From Spongiibacter sp. IMCC21906 (GTDB lineage Bacteria > Pseudomonadota > Gammaproteobacteria > Pseudomonadales > Spongiibacteraceae), in assembly GCF_001010805.1 (NCBI RefSeq), contig NZ_CP011477.1, positions 558,001 through 622,000 of the forward strand: DNA of 64,000 nucleotides, read 5' to 3'. Positions within the stretch are counted from its first letter, which is position 1. Each line of letters begins with the position of its first letter. Below are positions 1 through 8,397 of this stretch, piece by piece. Under the pieces are notes generated by a model. The model was not told where the DNA came from. It saw only the letters and a list, made by a program, of their open reading frames with translations, and ran no database searches. The position numbers were made by a program, and so were the translations under genes.

Positions 1-2
1 AA

Positions 3-269
3 GGCGAAGAGGTTAAAGAGGTGCATAACTATCGGATTAATGGTTGGAATTATCTGGATGAAAAACATGTGATTTTTAATGCCGGTCCCGGTAGAGATTA
101 TTTGCTTGCCCTCAAAATTCGCTGCATCGATTTGAGATCGGCGGATACCCTGGGGTTTACCTCAACAAATACTCGTTTGAGCCGTTTTGACAAAGTCGTG
201 GTAGCCACAGAAACCGGTGACCGCAGCTGCCCCATTGATAAAATCTACGAGCTGGACAAAATTGAATAA
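3..269 (+). CDS. DUF6491-like protein, 3' part only
   Basis: The reading frame is open to the left edge of the window, so the gene almost certainly starts outside it; the GTG at 21 is probably not the true start. The visible ~88 residues contain a YLLALKIRC segment, a conserved second cysteine in DRSCPIDKI and a closing YELDKIE. This pattern of two cysteines around a compact beta-rich domain is what I associate with the DUF6491 family of small exported proteins. Function is unknown. The N-terminus, where a signal peptide would be expected, cannot be seen. It is followed directly by the first REPIN-like array. Confidence 0.6.
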   Translation, partial: GEEVKEVHNYRINGWNYLDEKHVIFNAGPGRDYLLALKIRCIDLRSADTLGFTSTNTRLSRFDKVVVATETGDRSCPIDKIYELDKIE

Positions 270-309
270 GAATGTCGGCTGTGTGGCTGGATTCCGGTGC
301 GGTGGTTTG

Positions 310-761
310 CTGGATACCGGCTCCGAGGCCGGTGTATAACGACATAGGTGGATCGCTCCTCCCTATGTCATCCCGGACGCGTTGAGCGATCCGGGATCCA
401 GTTGCTCGATGTTCACGGCAAGCACGGCGTATGTATCACGCTCGGTGGTTTACTGGATACCGGCTCAAGGCCGGTATGACGGTATAAAGGTGTTGCCCAT
501 CTCTATGTCATCCCGGACGCGTTTAGCGATCCGGGATCCAGTTGCTCGATGTTCACGGCAAGCACGGAGTATGTATTACGCTCGGTGGTTTACTGGATAC
601 CGGCTCAGGGCCGGTATGACGACATAGGTGCATCGTTCCTCCCTATGTCATCCCGGACGCGTTAGCGATCCGGGATCCAGTTCCTCGATGTTTACGGCAA
701 GCACGGAGTATGTATCACGCTCGGTGCGTTTGCTGGATACCGGCTAGGAGTCTGGTATGAC
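310..761. repeat. REPIN-like tandem array 1 (about 140-bp period)
   Basis: Two different hairpins alternate in opposite orientation. Hairpin A starts at 367, 507 and 647 and has arms ATCCCGGA/TCCGGGAT; it opens GTCAT and closes CCAG. Hairpin B starts at 310, 453, 593 and 733 and has arms TACCGGC/GCCGGTA; it opens CTGGAT and closes ATGAC. B reverse-complemented therefore has the same GTCAT...CCAG frame as A, so each A-B pair is two inverted REP elements, the definition of a REPIN. A copies are exactly 140 bp apart. The spacers between hairpins are also conserved. The same family recurs inverted at 16834-17428. No RAYT transposase gene lies in the window. Confidence 0.85.
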
Positions 762-854
762 GACACAAAGGTATCGCGGCTACAGCGCAGTAGCATAATC
801 CGGGTCGCCAACGAGGCTGTGGCGCTATAAGCTGGCTTTGTCTTTTTAGTGTGT

Positions 855-1724
855 ATGTCTACGCCAATGTCTAATTCTGTTCAAGACTATCAGCGGGTTG
901 CCGACGCCATCGGTTTTCTCGTTAACCATCGTCAGCAGCAACCTTCGCTAGCGGAATTGGCGAGCCATTGTGGTTTGAGTCCTCAGCATTTTCAGCGATT
1001 GTTTAGTCGCTGGGCGGGCATCAGTCCGAAGCGTTTTTTGCAGCTATTAACAGTGGAGCGCGCCAAGCAGTTGCTTGATGACCATCATGTTTTGGGGCTA
1101 TCGGATGAGCTGGGTTTAAGCAGCGGTTCTCGGTTATACGACCACTTTGTACAGCTTGAGGCAGCAAGCCCCGGCGAGTTCAAGTCGGGTGGGCTGGGTT
1201 TGACTATTGAGTACGCAGTACAGGTCAGCCCCTTTGGCGAGGTATTTATTGCTCGTAGCCCTCGGGGTATTTGTAGTCTGCAATTTTTAGATGCTGGCGG
1301 AGAGGCTGCGGCCTTGCAGGCGCTGGCGACCCAATGGCCCAAAGCGCTTATTTACCATAATCCAACAATAGGGGCTGATGATGTGGCGGCGATTTTTGCC
1401 TCTGGAGTGGCTGCGGGGAAACCTATCTCGTTACATGTTCGCGGCACCAATTTTCAGGTGAGTGTGTGGCGGGCGCTGCTGCGTATTCCACCCTCTCATT
1501 TTGCCAGTTACGGGCAAATTGCCACGGCGCTGGATAAGCCTCGAGCTTCGAGAGCGGTAGGTACGGCAGTGGGTGCAAACCCGATAGCAATGCTCATTCC
1601 CTGCCACCGGGTGATCCAGCAAAGCGGCGCTTTGGGCGGCTACCGCTGGGGCTTAAACAGAAAGCAAGCTATCCATGTCTGGGAAGCAGCTAGAGGAGAT
1701 GGCGAGCGCTCACTCTCTGCTTAA
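855..1724 (+). CDS. Ada-like protein: AraC-type HTH fused to methylated-DNA-cysteine methyltransferase
   Basis: An AraC-type helix-turn-helix region (roughly residues 20-110) is followed by a C-terminal Ogt/Ada alkyltransferase domain. The active-site signature PCHRV is present, with the preceding GTAVGANP and following GGYRWGL segments of the family. The domain transfers alkyl groups from O6-alkylguanine to its own cysteine, repairing DNA directly. Compared with E. coli Ada, the N-terminal zinc-binding phosphotriester-repair domain is missing, so methylation-dependent activation of the HTH would need another route. Candidate starts are GTG 849, ATG 855 and ATG 867; none has a clear Shine-Dalgarno sequence and 855 is my choice. 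The 3' end overlaps the convergent phosphoesterase gene by 15 bp. Confidence 0.88.
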   Translation: MSTPMSNSVQDYQRVADAIGFLVNHRQQQPSLAELASHCGLSPQHFQRLFSRWAGISPKRFLQLLTVERAKQLLDDHHVLGLSDELGLSSGSRLYDHFVQLEAASPGEFKSGGLGLTIEYAVQVSPFGEVFIARSPRGICSLQFLDAGGEAAALQALATQWPKALIYHNPTIGADDVAAIFASGVAAGKPISLHVRGTNFQVSVWRALLRIPPSHFASYGQIATALDKPRASRAVGTAVGANPIAMLIPCHRVIQQSGALGGYRWGLNRKQAIHVWEAARGDGERSLSA

Positions 1725-2507
1725 TGCCAGTGGTTGCTCGTGGCAGCAGACAAATTGCTCGCTGTTAGTTTGAAAATCCCAGCGTTGGATATGGCATTGG
1801 TGGTGGTCGTTTTGCAGTCGATGCTCTATCACATTGACGGAATTGGCTTGCTGGTCGCGTAGCCGCCATGACAGAGCGGTTCCTGCCTGGGCAGTCCAGC
1901 CGTAACGCTCTGCACCGCTCAGTTTATGCACATAGGGTAAATGAATATGCCCTGCTAGCAGCAAGTCCAATCCGGCATCGACCCAGGTGCTGACGGCTTT
2001 TTCGTGGCCGTGCACCAAGTTGTCGATATCCTTCTCTTCTACGGCTCTTACTGGGTGATGGAAGGTGACCACTTTAAGCTGGTTTGCTGATGCGGCGGAG
2101 AGACGGTTGCTTATGTATTGAATTTGTTTGCTACTCAGTTCGCCGTCGATATGGCGCTTGGGGCGACTGGAGTTAACGCCCAGCAGTAGCAGTTGGTCAG
2201 TTTCATATTCGGGGGCTAAATTGCGATTAATGGCACGGCGATAATTGGCGTAGGGCCACAGGCTGCGGGCAACAAGGTTAAAAAGTGGAATATCATGATT
2301 GCCCGGTACGGCCAATACGGGTGCGGGTAATGCCTTAATAAAGTCACTGGCAGCGGCAAATTGGCTGCGCCTGGCCCGCTGGGTAATATCGCCACTGAGC
2401 ACAATAATGTCGGGTTGTAGCTTTTTTGCCAGCGTCAGCAGGGCTTGCTCAACCTCGACTAAGACCGTGCCAAAATGGGTGTCTGAAATGTGGAGAATGC
2501 GGGTCAT
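1710..2507 (-). CDS. Calcineurin-like metallophosphoesterase (CpdA/Icc-type)
   Basis: The N-terminus ILHISDTHFG, then LSGDITQRAR, VPGNHDIPL, FHHPV and the late AGHIHLPY are the ordered metal-ligand motifs of class III phosphodiesterases/calcineurin-like phosphoesterases. At 265 aa it is the size of cAMP phosphodiesterase CpdA. cAMP is one possible substrate, but the family also hydrolyses other phosphodiesters and the substrate cannot be read from sequence. Its start overlaps the stop of the upstream lipid-kinase gene by 4 bp, so the two are probably co-transcribed and translationally coupled. Confidence 0.85.
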   Translation of the reverse strand: MTRILHISDTHFGTVLVEVEQALLTLAKKLQPDIIVLSGDITQRARRSQFAAASDFIKALPAPVLAVPGNHDIPLFNLVARSLWPYANYRRAINRNLAPEYETDQLLLLGVNSSRPKRHIDGELSSKQIQYISNRLSAASANQLKVVTFHHPVRAVEEKDIDNLVHGHEKAVSTWVDAGLDLLLAGHIHLPYVHKLSGAERYGWTAQAGTALSWRLRDQQANSVNVIEHRLQNDHHQCHIQRWDFQTNSEQFVCCHEQPLALSRE

Positions 2508-3481
2508 GCCGTTTGTCCTGTTACGGGTTTGGCGGGGACTAAAAGGGGTAATGCCGGTTTGGCGACCTTAAACACTAACGGGCTACGCATCCAGATAATC
2601 TCACCATCAGTTGCTACCTTTACCCGCTTTCGCCGCCGCCCCAGGCTGACGTTCATCTGCTTGAGAGCAAAGCTATCAATATGCTCGGCCTCACCCAAGC
2701 GGCTCACTAAACCTCTTAATAACAGACCGTACAAAGATAGCCGGTGGCGGGGTTTGGCAAAGATGGCAATCAGTTTACCCTGTTCTACTTTTTCGGCCTC
2801 TTCAATGCCGATTTGAGACAGTTGCAAGGCGTTGTTGTTGACCAAAATCGAGACGCTACGCAGCTCGCCCTGGGTGTTGTCACTATTAAAGCTAAGATGA
2901 AAACGTCGATGGGCACGTGCCAGTGTCGCTATGGCTGAAACCAAAGCCACTAAACGGCTGCGGCCGTAGCGTTGTTTGTAGGCTTCTCTGTCTTCCAATA
3001 ACTTGGGGTAAAGTCCCAGGCTGGCGTTCACTAAAAATACCCGGTCGTTGATCAAGCCGATTTGCACCGGTTTAACCTCTGCGTGGAGCAAGGCGTCTAT
3101 TGCCTGCTCAGGATCTTCGGGAATGCCCACATTGCGGGCAAAATAATTAAAGGTGCCACCGGGAATGACCCCCATTTTCAAACCGGTTCCCAGCACGGCT
3201 TGGCAAACCGCATTGATGGTGCCATCGCCGCCCACTGCTACCACCGTGCCCTTTACTGGGATAGCACGTGTTACGGCGTCTTTGGCTGCGAGGCTGATAT
3301 CTCGATTTTGGCTGGGTGAAAAAAACTCGGCGGACTGATTGTTCTCCGCCAGTTTTGCGGTCAACCACTGTCGAATTTGTTGACCCTGGCCGGTGCCAGA
3401 AGCCTGATTAAGCACCACAAAAAAGTTAGATGGCTCCGGCGTGGAGTGCGACTCGGTTGAGGTTGAGGTTGAGGTACTCAT
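2504..3481 (-). CDS. Diacylglycerol/lipid kinase family protein (DAGK_cat)
   Basis: The nucleotide-binding signature GGDGT is at residues 84-88, followed by GVIPGGTFNYFARN near 105-117, both diagnostic of the DAGK catalytic domain of YegS/BmrU-type lipid kinases. The remaining C-terminal half has the beta-sandwich pattern of that family. The likely reaction is ATP-dependent phosphorylation of a lipid alcohol; the specific lipid is unknown. The first ten residues are a serine-threonine run encoded by a hexanucleotide repeat at 3455-3475, so the true N-terminus could lie slightly downstream. It forms a two-gene unit with the phosphoesterase that follows (4-bp overlap). Confidence 0.85.
   Translation of the reverse strand: MSTSTSTSTESHSTPEPSNFFVVLNQASGTGQGQQIRQWLTAKLAENNQSAEFFSPSQNRDISLAAKDAVTRAIPVKGTVVAVGGDGTINAVCQAVLGTGLKMGVIPGGTFNYFARNVGIPEDPEQAIDALLHAEVKPVQIGLINDRVFLVNASLGLYPKLLEDREAYKQRYGRSRLVALVSAIATLARAHRRFHLSFNSDNTQGELRSVSILVNNNALQLSQIGIEEAEKVEQGKLIAIFAKPRHRLSLYGLLLRGLVSRLGEAEHIDSFALKQMNVSLGRRRKRVKVATDGEIIWMRSPLVFKVAKPALPLLVPAKPVTGQTA
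3455..3475. repeat. Hexanucleotide microsatellite (GGTTGA, three and a half copies)
   Basis: GGTTGA is repeated in perfect tandem within the first codons of the lipid-kinase gene and, on the coding strand, encodes the Ser-Thr run at its N-terminus. Six is a multiple of three, so copy-number changes would lengthen the run without a frameshift. Confidence 0.8.
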
Positions 3482-3689
3482 TTTTTGCCATCCATATTGA
3501 GGCCTTCTGTGTTGTTGGGGCGTTTCTGCTGTCTACTGACAAAGTCCAAGGCTAAGACAAACCACCGTCTAAGCTGGACTGTCAGTCTGGCATTGGGTTC
3601 CAACCCCGAGTGGATTTAACAGAGTATTCGCCTGTATGACGTTAAGCCGATACACTTTGTGGCTGAATTGATGTTGGGAGCTATATGCA

Positions 3690-4355
3690 ATGAATGTTAC
3701 CGAGGCGGTGAAAGCACGCCGTTCCATTCGTGGATTTAAACCGGACCCTGTTTCTGATGACAAACTGCGAGAAATTCTTGAGGTGGCACGGTTTGCACCG
3801 TCTAATTGTAATACCCAGCCTTGGCACTTAACCGTTGTATCGGGTGAGGCGCGTCACAAACTGCAGGAAGCTATTTTCGCCGAAATTAACGCGGGTAAAG
3901 CCCCTAATCCGGCGTTTACCCCCGGCGATCAAGGCCTTGCAGATGTGTATAAAGACCGGCAATTTCAATGTGCCATGGATTACTACCGGGTGATGGGTAT
4001 AGAGCGCCATGAGCGGGACAAACGCACGGCGTTGGTGATGAAAAACTGGGAGTTTTTTGATGCCCCCCATGTGGGTTTTATCTCTATGCCGCTGGACTTT
4101 GGGCCCGCCAATGCAGTGGATGTGGGGATTTATCTGCAAACCCTGATGTTGATTCTGGTTGAAAAGGGTTTGGCGAGTGTGCCCCAAGGTGCGCTGGCCC
4201 TTTACCCAGATCCCGTTAAGGCAATGGGTGGGGTGCCAGAGGGGAGTGGCATTCTTTGCGGCTTATCTTTCGGTTACGAAGATAAGGGCGAGCGTATTAA
4301 CGATGTCATTATGGACCGAGCACCGTTAGAAGAGACCGTTACGCTGATTAGTTAG
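3690..4355 (+). CDS. Nitroreductase family protein
   Basis: The start MNVTEAVKARRSIRGF and the APSNCNTQPWHLTVV segment near residues 36-52 are typical FMN-binding motifs of the NfsB/NfnB nitroreductase fold. The C-terminal GLSFGYEDKGERIND segment matches the family's last FMN contact. At 221 aa the length is normal. These flavoenzymes use NAD(P)H to reduce nitroaromatics, quinones or related acceptors; substrate unknown. A GGGAGC ribosome-binding sequence precedes the ATG. It is divergent from the lipid-kinase gene across a 208-bp gap. Confidence 0.88.
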   Translation: MNVTEAVKARRSIRGFKPDPVSDDKLREILEVARFAPSNCNTQPWHLTVVSGEARHKLQEAIFAEINAGKAPNPAFTPGDQGLADVYKDRQFQCAMDYYRVMGIERHERDKRTALVMKNWEFFDAPHVGFISMPLDFGPANAVDVGIYLQTLMLILVEKGLASVPQGALALYPDPVKAMGGVPEGSGILCGLSFGYEDKGERINDVIMDRAPLEETVTLIS

Positions 4356-4650
4356 GTAGCGTCTGCATAAGCTGTTCATGCCTCAGCGGCGGCGTCTTTG
4401 GGGTGTACTGGCAAAGGCGCCGCGAACGACTGCATGGATGCAGGAGGTAGAACAAGACCAGGAGCCGTTGCCGTTATCCTTAATGAGTGCGGCAACGACG
4501 TCCAGTACGACCCCAAGGGCGCCCTCTTCGGAGATTTGCCTTAAGCTTGGGCCACAGTCATGTCATAAAAGGTGAGTTTGTACGAGCCGCGCTGGGCGAT
4601 AGCCATTAGGGCGCTTCCATAAATCAGTTTCAGCTGCGAGGATGGTGCGT
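4356..4650. other. Gene-poor spacer with imperfect hairpins
   Basis: The spacer between the nitroreductase and transglutaminase-like genes has a near-palindrome TGCATGGATGCA at about 4431 and an inverted pair GTTGCCG/CGGCAAC nearby. It may be a degenerate dispersed repeat. The 65-codon open frame inside has a composition unlike a normal protein, so I do not call a gene. Confidence 0.4.
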
Positions 4651-5436
4651 ATGTGGATAGAAACGCGTTGCGAACTTCATTTTGATATTGCCGTCCCTTC
4701 TCCATTTATGCTGATGCTGCGCCCTCGCAGTGGTAAGCAACAATGGATTGCGCGGGAGGAGTATCATCTTTCGCCTATGGTGCCAGTAGAAGAGTTTACG
4801 GATCTCTACGGCAACCTTTGCCAGCGGCTTGTGGCCCCAGTGGGGGATTTTAGAATTGAAACCACAGCGCGGGTATTTGTGGCAGACAAAATGGACCGAA
4901 GCCCTGGGGCGCCTTTTATAGAAGTTCAGAACCTTCCCGATGCGGTGTTGATTTACCTGCTACCCAGTCGTTTTTGTGAAACAGAAAGCTTTAATGACAT
5001 GGCTGGACAAATTACCGCCGGGCATTGGTTGGGCTATGATCAAGTAGCGGCCATTGAAAATTGGCTGCGAGATAATATTCATTTTTCGCCTGGTAGCAGC
5101 ACGGTGCCGGTGTCCGCAGAAGAGGTAAACCAACGGGGCTTTGGGGTGTGCCGAGACTTGGCCCATTTGGGCATTTCCCTGTGTCGCAGCTTGAGTATTC
5201 CCGCACGCATGGTGGTAGGTTGCCTGGACGGTCTCGAGCCCATGGACCTGCACGCATGGTTCGAAGCTTATGTGGGCGGACGCTGGTATACCTTTGATGC
5301 TACTCAGCAGCAATTGCGGGGCGGTTATATTGCCTATGGCTATGGCAGAGATGCCGCTGATGTGGCAATTTATACCCAGTTTGGGCCACCGGTACTGCCC
5401 CGTTACCAACATCTTTCTGTGCAGCGCCAACCCTAA
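4651..5436 (+). CDS. Transglutaminase-like cysteine protease-fold protein
   Basis: An N-terminal beta-rich region (roughly 1-130) precedes a transglutaminase core. The catalytic triad is visible: Cys167 in GFGVCRD, His201 in DLHAWFEAY and Asp216 in YTFDAT. Proteins of this layout in bacteria are usually uncharacterised cytoplasmic hydrolases or amide-bond enzymes, often called transglutaminase family proteins. No signal peptide is seen. Start candidates are ATG 4642 and ATG 4651; the GAGGA sequence at 4638-4642 is well placed for 4651. Followed 41 bp later by a terC-family gene on the same strand. Confidence 0.85.
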   Translation: MWIETRCELHFDIAVPSPFMLMLRPRSGKQQWIAREEYHLSPMVPVEEFTDLYGNLCQRLVAPVGDFRIETTARVFVADKMDRSPGAPFIEVQNLPDAVLIYLLPSRFCETESFNDMAGQITAGHWLGYDQVAAIENWLRDNIHFSPGSSTVPVSAEEVNQRGFGVCRDLAHLGISLCRSLSIPARMVVGCLDGLEPMDLHAWFEAYVGGRWYTFDATQQQLRGGYIAYGYGRDAADVAIYTQFGPPVLPRYQHLSVQRQP

Positions 5437-5477
5437 ACAGTACGCCTTCCTTCCCTATTTATTTCTGAGATTGAAAC

Positions 5478-6242
5478 ATGTTTGAGTGGATAGCCAGTCC
5501 TGAAGCGTGGGTTGCCCTGGGCACCTTGATCGCTCTTGAAATTGTGTTGGGTATCGACAACATTATTTTTATTTCCATTTTGGTGTCTCGCCTTCCCGAG
5601 CCCCAGCGCCAAAAGGCCCGCCAAATTGGCTTGGGCTTGGCTATGCTGGCGCGGCTGGGCTTGTTGTTCAGTCTCGCCTGGGTGATGGGTCTGGTTGATC
5701 CCCTGTTTACGATATTGGGTCAGGCCATTTCGGGTAGAGATATTATTCTGATCATTGGCGGACTGTTTTTGCTGGCCAAATCGACTCATGAAATTCACGG
5801 CAGTTTAGAGGTGGATGGCGATGAGCACAGTGGTGGTAAAAAAGTAGCGAGCTTTACCTCGATACTGGTGCAAATTGCCTTATTGGATATCGTCTTTTCC
5901 TTGGATTCGGTCATTACTGCGGTGGGTCTGGTAGATCATTTACCGGTGATGGTCATTGCCATTGTTATCTCGGTTGGGGTAATGCTCTTTGCGGCAAAGC
6001 CCATCGGTGATTTTGTGGACGCCAATCCGACCATTAAAATTCTCGCACTATCGTTTTTGTTGATGATTGGTTTGACACTAATGGCAGAAGGCTTTGATGT
6101 GCATGTGCCCAAAGGCTACATCTACTTTGCGATGGCGTTTTCCTTTGGGGTGGAATTGCTCAATATGCGCGGGCGTAAAAAAAGGGCCTCAGCGGCCCTG
6201 TCTTTGCAGAAGAAAATAGTGGATACCTCTGAGCATCCTTAG
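5478..6242 (+). CDS. TerC family integral membrane protein (YgdQ-like)
   Basis: LEIVLGIDNIIFISIL near residues 20-35 and LLDIVFSLDSVITAVGL near 137-153 are the two paired acidic transmembrane motifs of the TerC family. Around seven hydrophobic segments are visible. The overall sequence closely follows E. coli YgdQ as I remember it, including the HVPKGYIYFAM segment near the C-terminus. TerC relatives are associated with metal ion export (for example Mn) and tellurium resistance; the ion here is not known. Confidence 0.88.
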   Translation: MFEWIASPEAWVALGTLIALEIVLGIDNIIFISILVSRLPEPQRQKARQIGLGLAMLARLGLLFSLAWVMGLVDPLFTILGQAISGRDIILIIGGLFLLAKSTHEIHGSLEVDGDEHSGGKKVASFTSILVQIALLDIVFSLDSVITAVGLVDHLPVMVIAIVISVGVMLFAAKPIGDFVDANPTIKILALSFLLMIGLTLMAEGFDVHVPKGYIYFAMAFSFGVELLNMRGRKKRASAALSLQKKIVDTSEHP

Positions 6243-6263
6243 CTCGGCACTTTCTAGGTGTTT

Positions 6264-6956
6264 TTAAGCGCCTTTAACTTCTGGGTCAGTGTCGATGGCT
6301 TTGAGCAGGTAATAGCTCATCACAATGATCCAGACAAAGAAATCTATGACGGGTACCCAGAAAGTGATCAAGCCGTTCCACGCGAAGGGGCCCGTCTTGA
6401 AGAAGAAAATAATACAGGCCGGAACAAACAGACTGGCTACCGCAATATTGTAAAATCCCAACCACTGGGGAAATACTGGTGTCGGGCTTTTATCTGAGAT
6501 AATTGCCATGCCAATACTCACAACCTGAGCCAAAAATGGTGCCAAGGTTGTGGTGAATAACAACCAGCCCATGTCATTAATCAGGTAGGTGACGTCAATT
6601 GGGCGGTCAGGGCGAAACGTTCCCAATAACCAAATGAACGAAGCGAAATAAATAATCATCACTCCCGCAGTACCCGTTGCTAACTGTGTCCACGCATATA
6701 GTGGTCTTGAGCCTTCAATTCGCTTCAGTTGTAGCGATATCATTGATACCCAGGGAAATAGCAGCGTTACGCTGATTACCGTGAGGATCAGCCCAAATTG
6801 GATTCTCCAAGTGTTGGTTTGATACTGGTTGGCAATTTCTGATGCTGTTGATGTGGGCAAGGGTGGGGGAAAGAACCCGGCAGTGGGCCACCAGCCTATA
6901 CCATAGAGAACACAGAAGATGAGTCCGCAGTAAACTGCTATTTTTTGATGGTTCAT
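6264..6956 (-). CDS. Unknown integral membrane protein
   Basis: A 230-residue protein with about six hydrophobic stretches (near 6-25, 53-75, 92-112, 128-150, 165-187 and 200-220) and an N-terminus lacking a cleavable signal. I do not recognise the family. It is convergent with terC (21-bp gap) and divergent from the VOC gene across a 283-bp AT-rich spacer that carries an 11-bp inverted repeat just upstream of this gene's start. Confidence 0.7.
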   Translation of the reverse strand: MNHQKIAVYCGLIFCVLYGIGWWPTAGFFPPPLPTSTASEIANQYQTNTWRIQFGLILTVISVTLLFPWVSMISLQLKRIEGSRPLYAWTQLATGTAGVMIIYFASFIWLLGTFRPDRPIDVTYLINDMGWLLFTTTLAPFLAQVVSIGMAIISDKSPTPVFPQWLGFYNIAVASLFVPACIIFFFKTGPFAWNGLITFWVPVIDFFVWIIVMSYYLLKAIDTDPEVKGA

Positions 6957-6983
6957 AATGTCCGTCCAGTGAGGGTTGAGGAT

Positions 6984-7025
6984 GTATTATTGATTTTTAT
7001 TTATTGTGTTAAATATCAATAATAC
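6984..7025. promoter_or_regulatory. 11-bp perfect inverted repeat, operator-like
   Basis: GTATTATTGAT (6984-6994) and ATCAATAATAC (7015-7025) are exact reverse complements separated by 20 bp. The pair starts 28 bp upstream of the membrane-protein start on the minus strand. The right arm belongs to a 12-bp sequence AATATCAATAAT (7012-7023) repeated exactly at 7212-7223. Confidence 0.5.
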
Positions 7026-7211
7026 TCTCAAAAGTTGCCGGGCTTCATCTTTTAATGTCTATATATCTTAAAAAAATCTACGTTTTTTCTGTTGATTGAA
7101 AAAAATAAGGGGCTGGGTGGGTGAGGCATTGGCTAGAATAGCTTGCTGTTATTTTGCCTAAATGACAGCAATATCCCCAAAAAACGGCTAAAGTTGTCGT
7201 TGCAAACTTCT

Positions 7212-7223
7212 AATATCAATAAT
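7212..7223. promoter_or_regulatory. Second copy of the AATATCAATAAT motif before the VOC gene
   Basis: This 12-bp sequence is an exact direct repeat of 7012-7023. It lies just upstream of the GAGG-type ribosome-binding site of the VOC gene, where a bound regulator would hinder transcription or initiation. The role is inferred from position only. Confidence 0.4.
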
Positions 7224-7239
7224 CAAATGAGGATGTTTT

Positions 7240-7605
7240 ATGATTGGTTATACCACCGTGGGCACCGTAGATATGGCCCGGTCCGAGGCATTTTATAATC
7301 AACTGTTTGAGGCGATGGGTTACAAGCAGTTGATGAAAATGGATCGTCTGATTGCCTGGGGCGATGGCGCAGGTCCCATGTTTTGTGTGTGTACCCCCTA
7401 CGATGGTGAAGAGATGCACAGTGGCAATGGCACAATGATCGCGTTGGCGGCGACCAGCCGAGATCAGGTCCACGAGCTATATGCTTTGGCTCGCGAACTG
7501 GGCGCCAGCGATGAGGGCGAGCCCGGGATGCGCATGGAGCCGTTTTACTGTGGTTATGTGCGAGACCTGGACGGCAATAAGCTCAATTTTTACTGTACCC
7601 AGTGA
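7240..7605 (+). CDS. VOC (glyoxalase/bleomycin-resistance) family protein
   Basis: A single 121-residue VOC domain: it opens IGYTTVGTVDMARSEAFYNQLF and closes GYVRDLDGNKLNFYC, the two paired beta-alpha-beta modules of the glyoxalase fold. The family includes lyases, dioxygenases and resistance proteins; no specific activity can be assigned. The start has AATGAGGATG upstream. A hairpin-plus-T-run terminator follows the stop. The divergent spacer upstream holds repeated AATATCAATAAT motifs. Confidence 0.82.
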   Translation: MIGYTTVGTVDMARSEAFYNQLFEAMGYKQLMKMDRLIAWGDGAGPMFCVCTPYDGEEMHSGNGTMIALAATSRDQVHELYALARELGASDEGEPGMRMEPFYCGYVRDLDGNKLNFYCTQ

Positions 7606-7623
7606 GCCAGAATTAAGCTCGCT

Positions 7624-7660
7624 AAAGCCGGTGTCTTAGCTTGCACTGGCTTTCATTTTT
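7624..7660 (+). terminator. Rho-independent terminator after the VOC gene
   Basis: AAAGCC pairs with GGCTTT and an inner GTG pairs with CAC, followed by CATTTTTAA. It sits 19 bp after the VOC stop. The convergent FMN-reductase gene ends at 7663, so it may serve both directions. Confidence 0.6.
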
Positions 7661-7662
7661 AA

Positions 7663-8214
7663 TCAGAGGTGCCCTAGGTTTTTGCGAGCAATAAAATCGA
7701 TAAATTCACTCAAGTGTCGTTGCAAGCGCATGGCAACGTGCTCGTCTACGACTTGGTGCTGCGCATTAATCGCCTTTGATACGTCGGTCACCATCATTTC
7801 GTGGCAGGGCTGAATGATCGACAGTGTAGAATCAAAAACCAGCTTAAAGTGCGCCTGTGCCCTTGCCCCACCCACCGGACTGTTAGCCTGGGTGATAATC
7901 GAAATAGGTTTGTCTTTTAATACCGACGTAAAGGCCGGGCGAGATGCCCAATCTATCGCATTTTTGATCACAGCCGGAATACTGTGATTATATTCGGGCG
8001 AACACACCACAATGCCATCGGCAGATTTAATAGACTGGATCAGCGCCACTACCGATACTGGTAAATTAGCGCTGAGATCTTCATTGTAAAATGGCAGCGC
8101 ATCCAATTTAGGCAGTTCAAAATCCTGCTCGGGAAAATACCCTTGTAGCGCGTTTAAAATAGCCAGGCTTTTGCTGCCAGAGTGAAAACTGCCTGACATC
8201 AATAATAGTTTCAT
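7663..8214 (-). CDS. NADPH-dependent FMN reductase family protein
   Basis: A flavodoxin-like fold: MKLLLMSGSFHSGSKS at the N-terminus is the phosphate-binding loop for FMN, and CSPEYNHSIPAVIKNAIDWAS near residues 71-91 is the signature of NADPH-dependent FMN reductases/azoreductase-like quinone reductases (ChrR, ArsH relatives). Length 183 aa is normal. The likely role is two-electron reduction of quinones or similar acceptors. It stands alone, convergent with the VOC gene. Confidence 0.87.
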   Translation of the reverse strand: MKLLLMSGSFHSGSKSLAILNALQGYFPEQDFELPKLDALPFYNEDLSANLPVSVVALIQSIKSADGIVVCSPEYNHSIPAVIKNAIDWASRPAFTSVLKDKPISIITQANSPVGGARAQAHFKLVFDSTLSIIQPCHEMMVTDVSKAINAQHQVVDEHVAMRLQRHLSEFIDFIARKNLGHL

Positions 8215-8397
8215 ATCTTTCTTCTTTCTTGGTGGACCTGTGAGGCATTACCGAGTTGCGGGGCGATCCCTCAGTGTAATATGTTTTTGTGTCGTGTTGC
8301 TGCTACGGTTTTGATCCTATTGGACGAATAGCCAAGGTAAACGCAAGGCGAGGTTGAGATGTTGTTCTTTACTTGCCGTATCCGAGTCGGTGATGGA

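Noticed and set aside
382-627. Plus-strand open frame in array 1
   Set aside because: It follows the tandem repeat and ends with it; a by-product of the 140-bp period not divisible by three in all copies, without a start signal.
310-761. CRISPR array
   Set aside because: Units are about 140 bp, both hairpins and the spacers are conserved, and there are no unique spacers or cas genes.
4378-4575. 65-codon open frame after the nitroreductase
   Set aside because: Odd amino-acid composition, hairpin-rich DNA, no ribosome-binding site.
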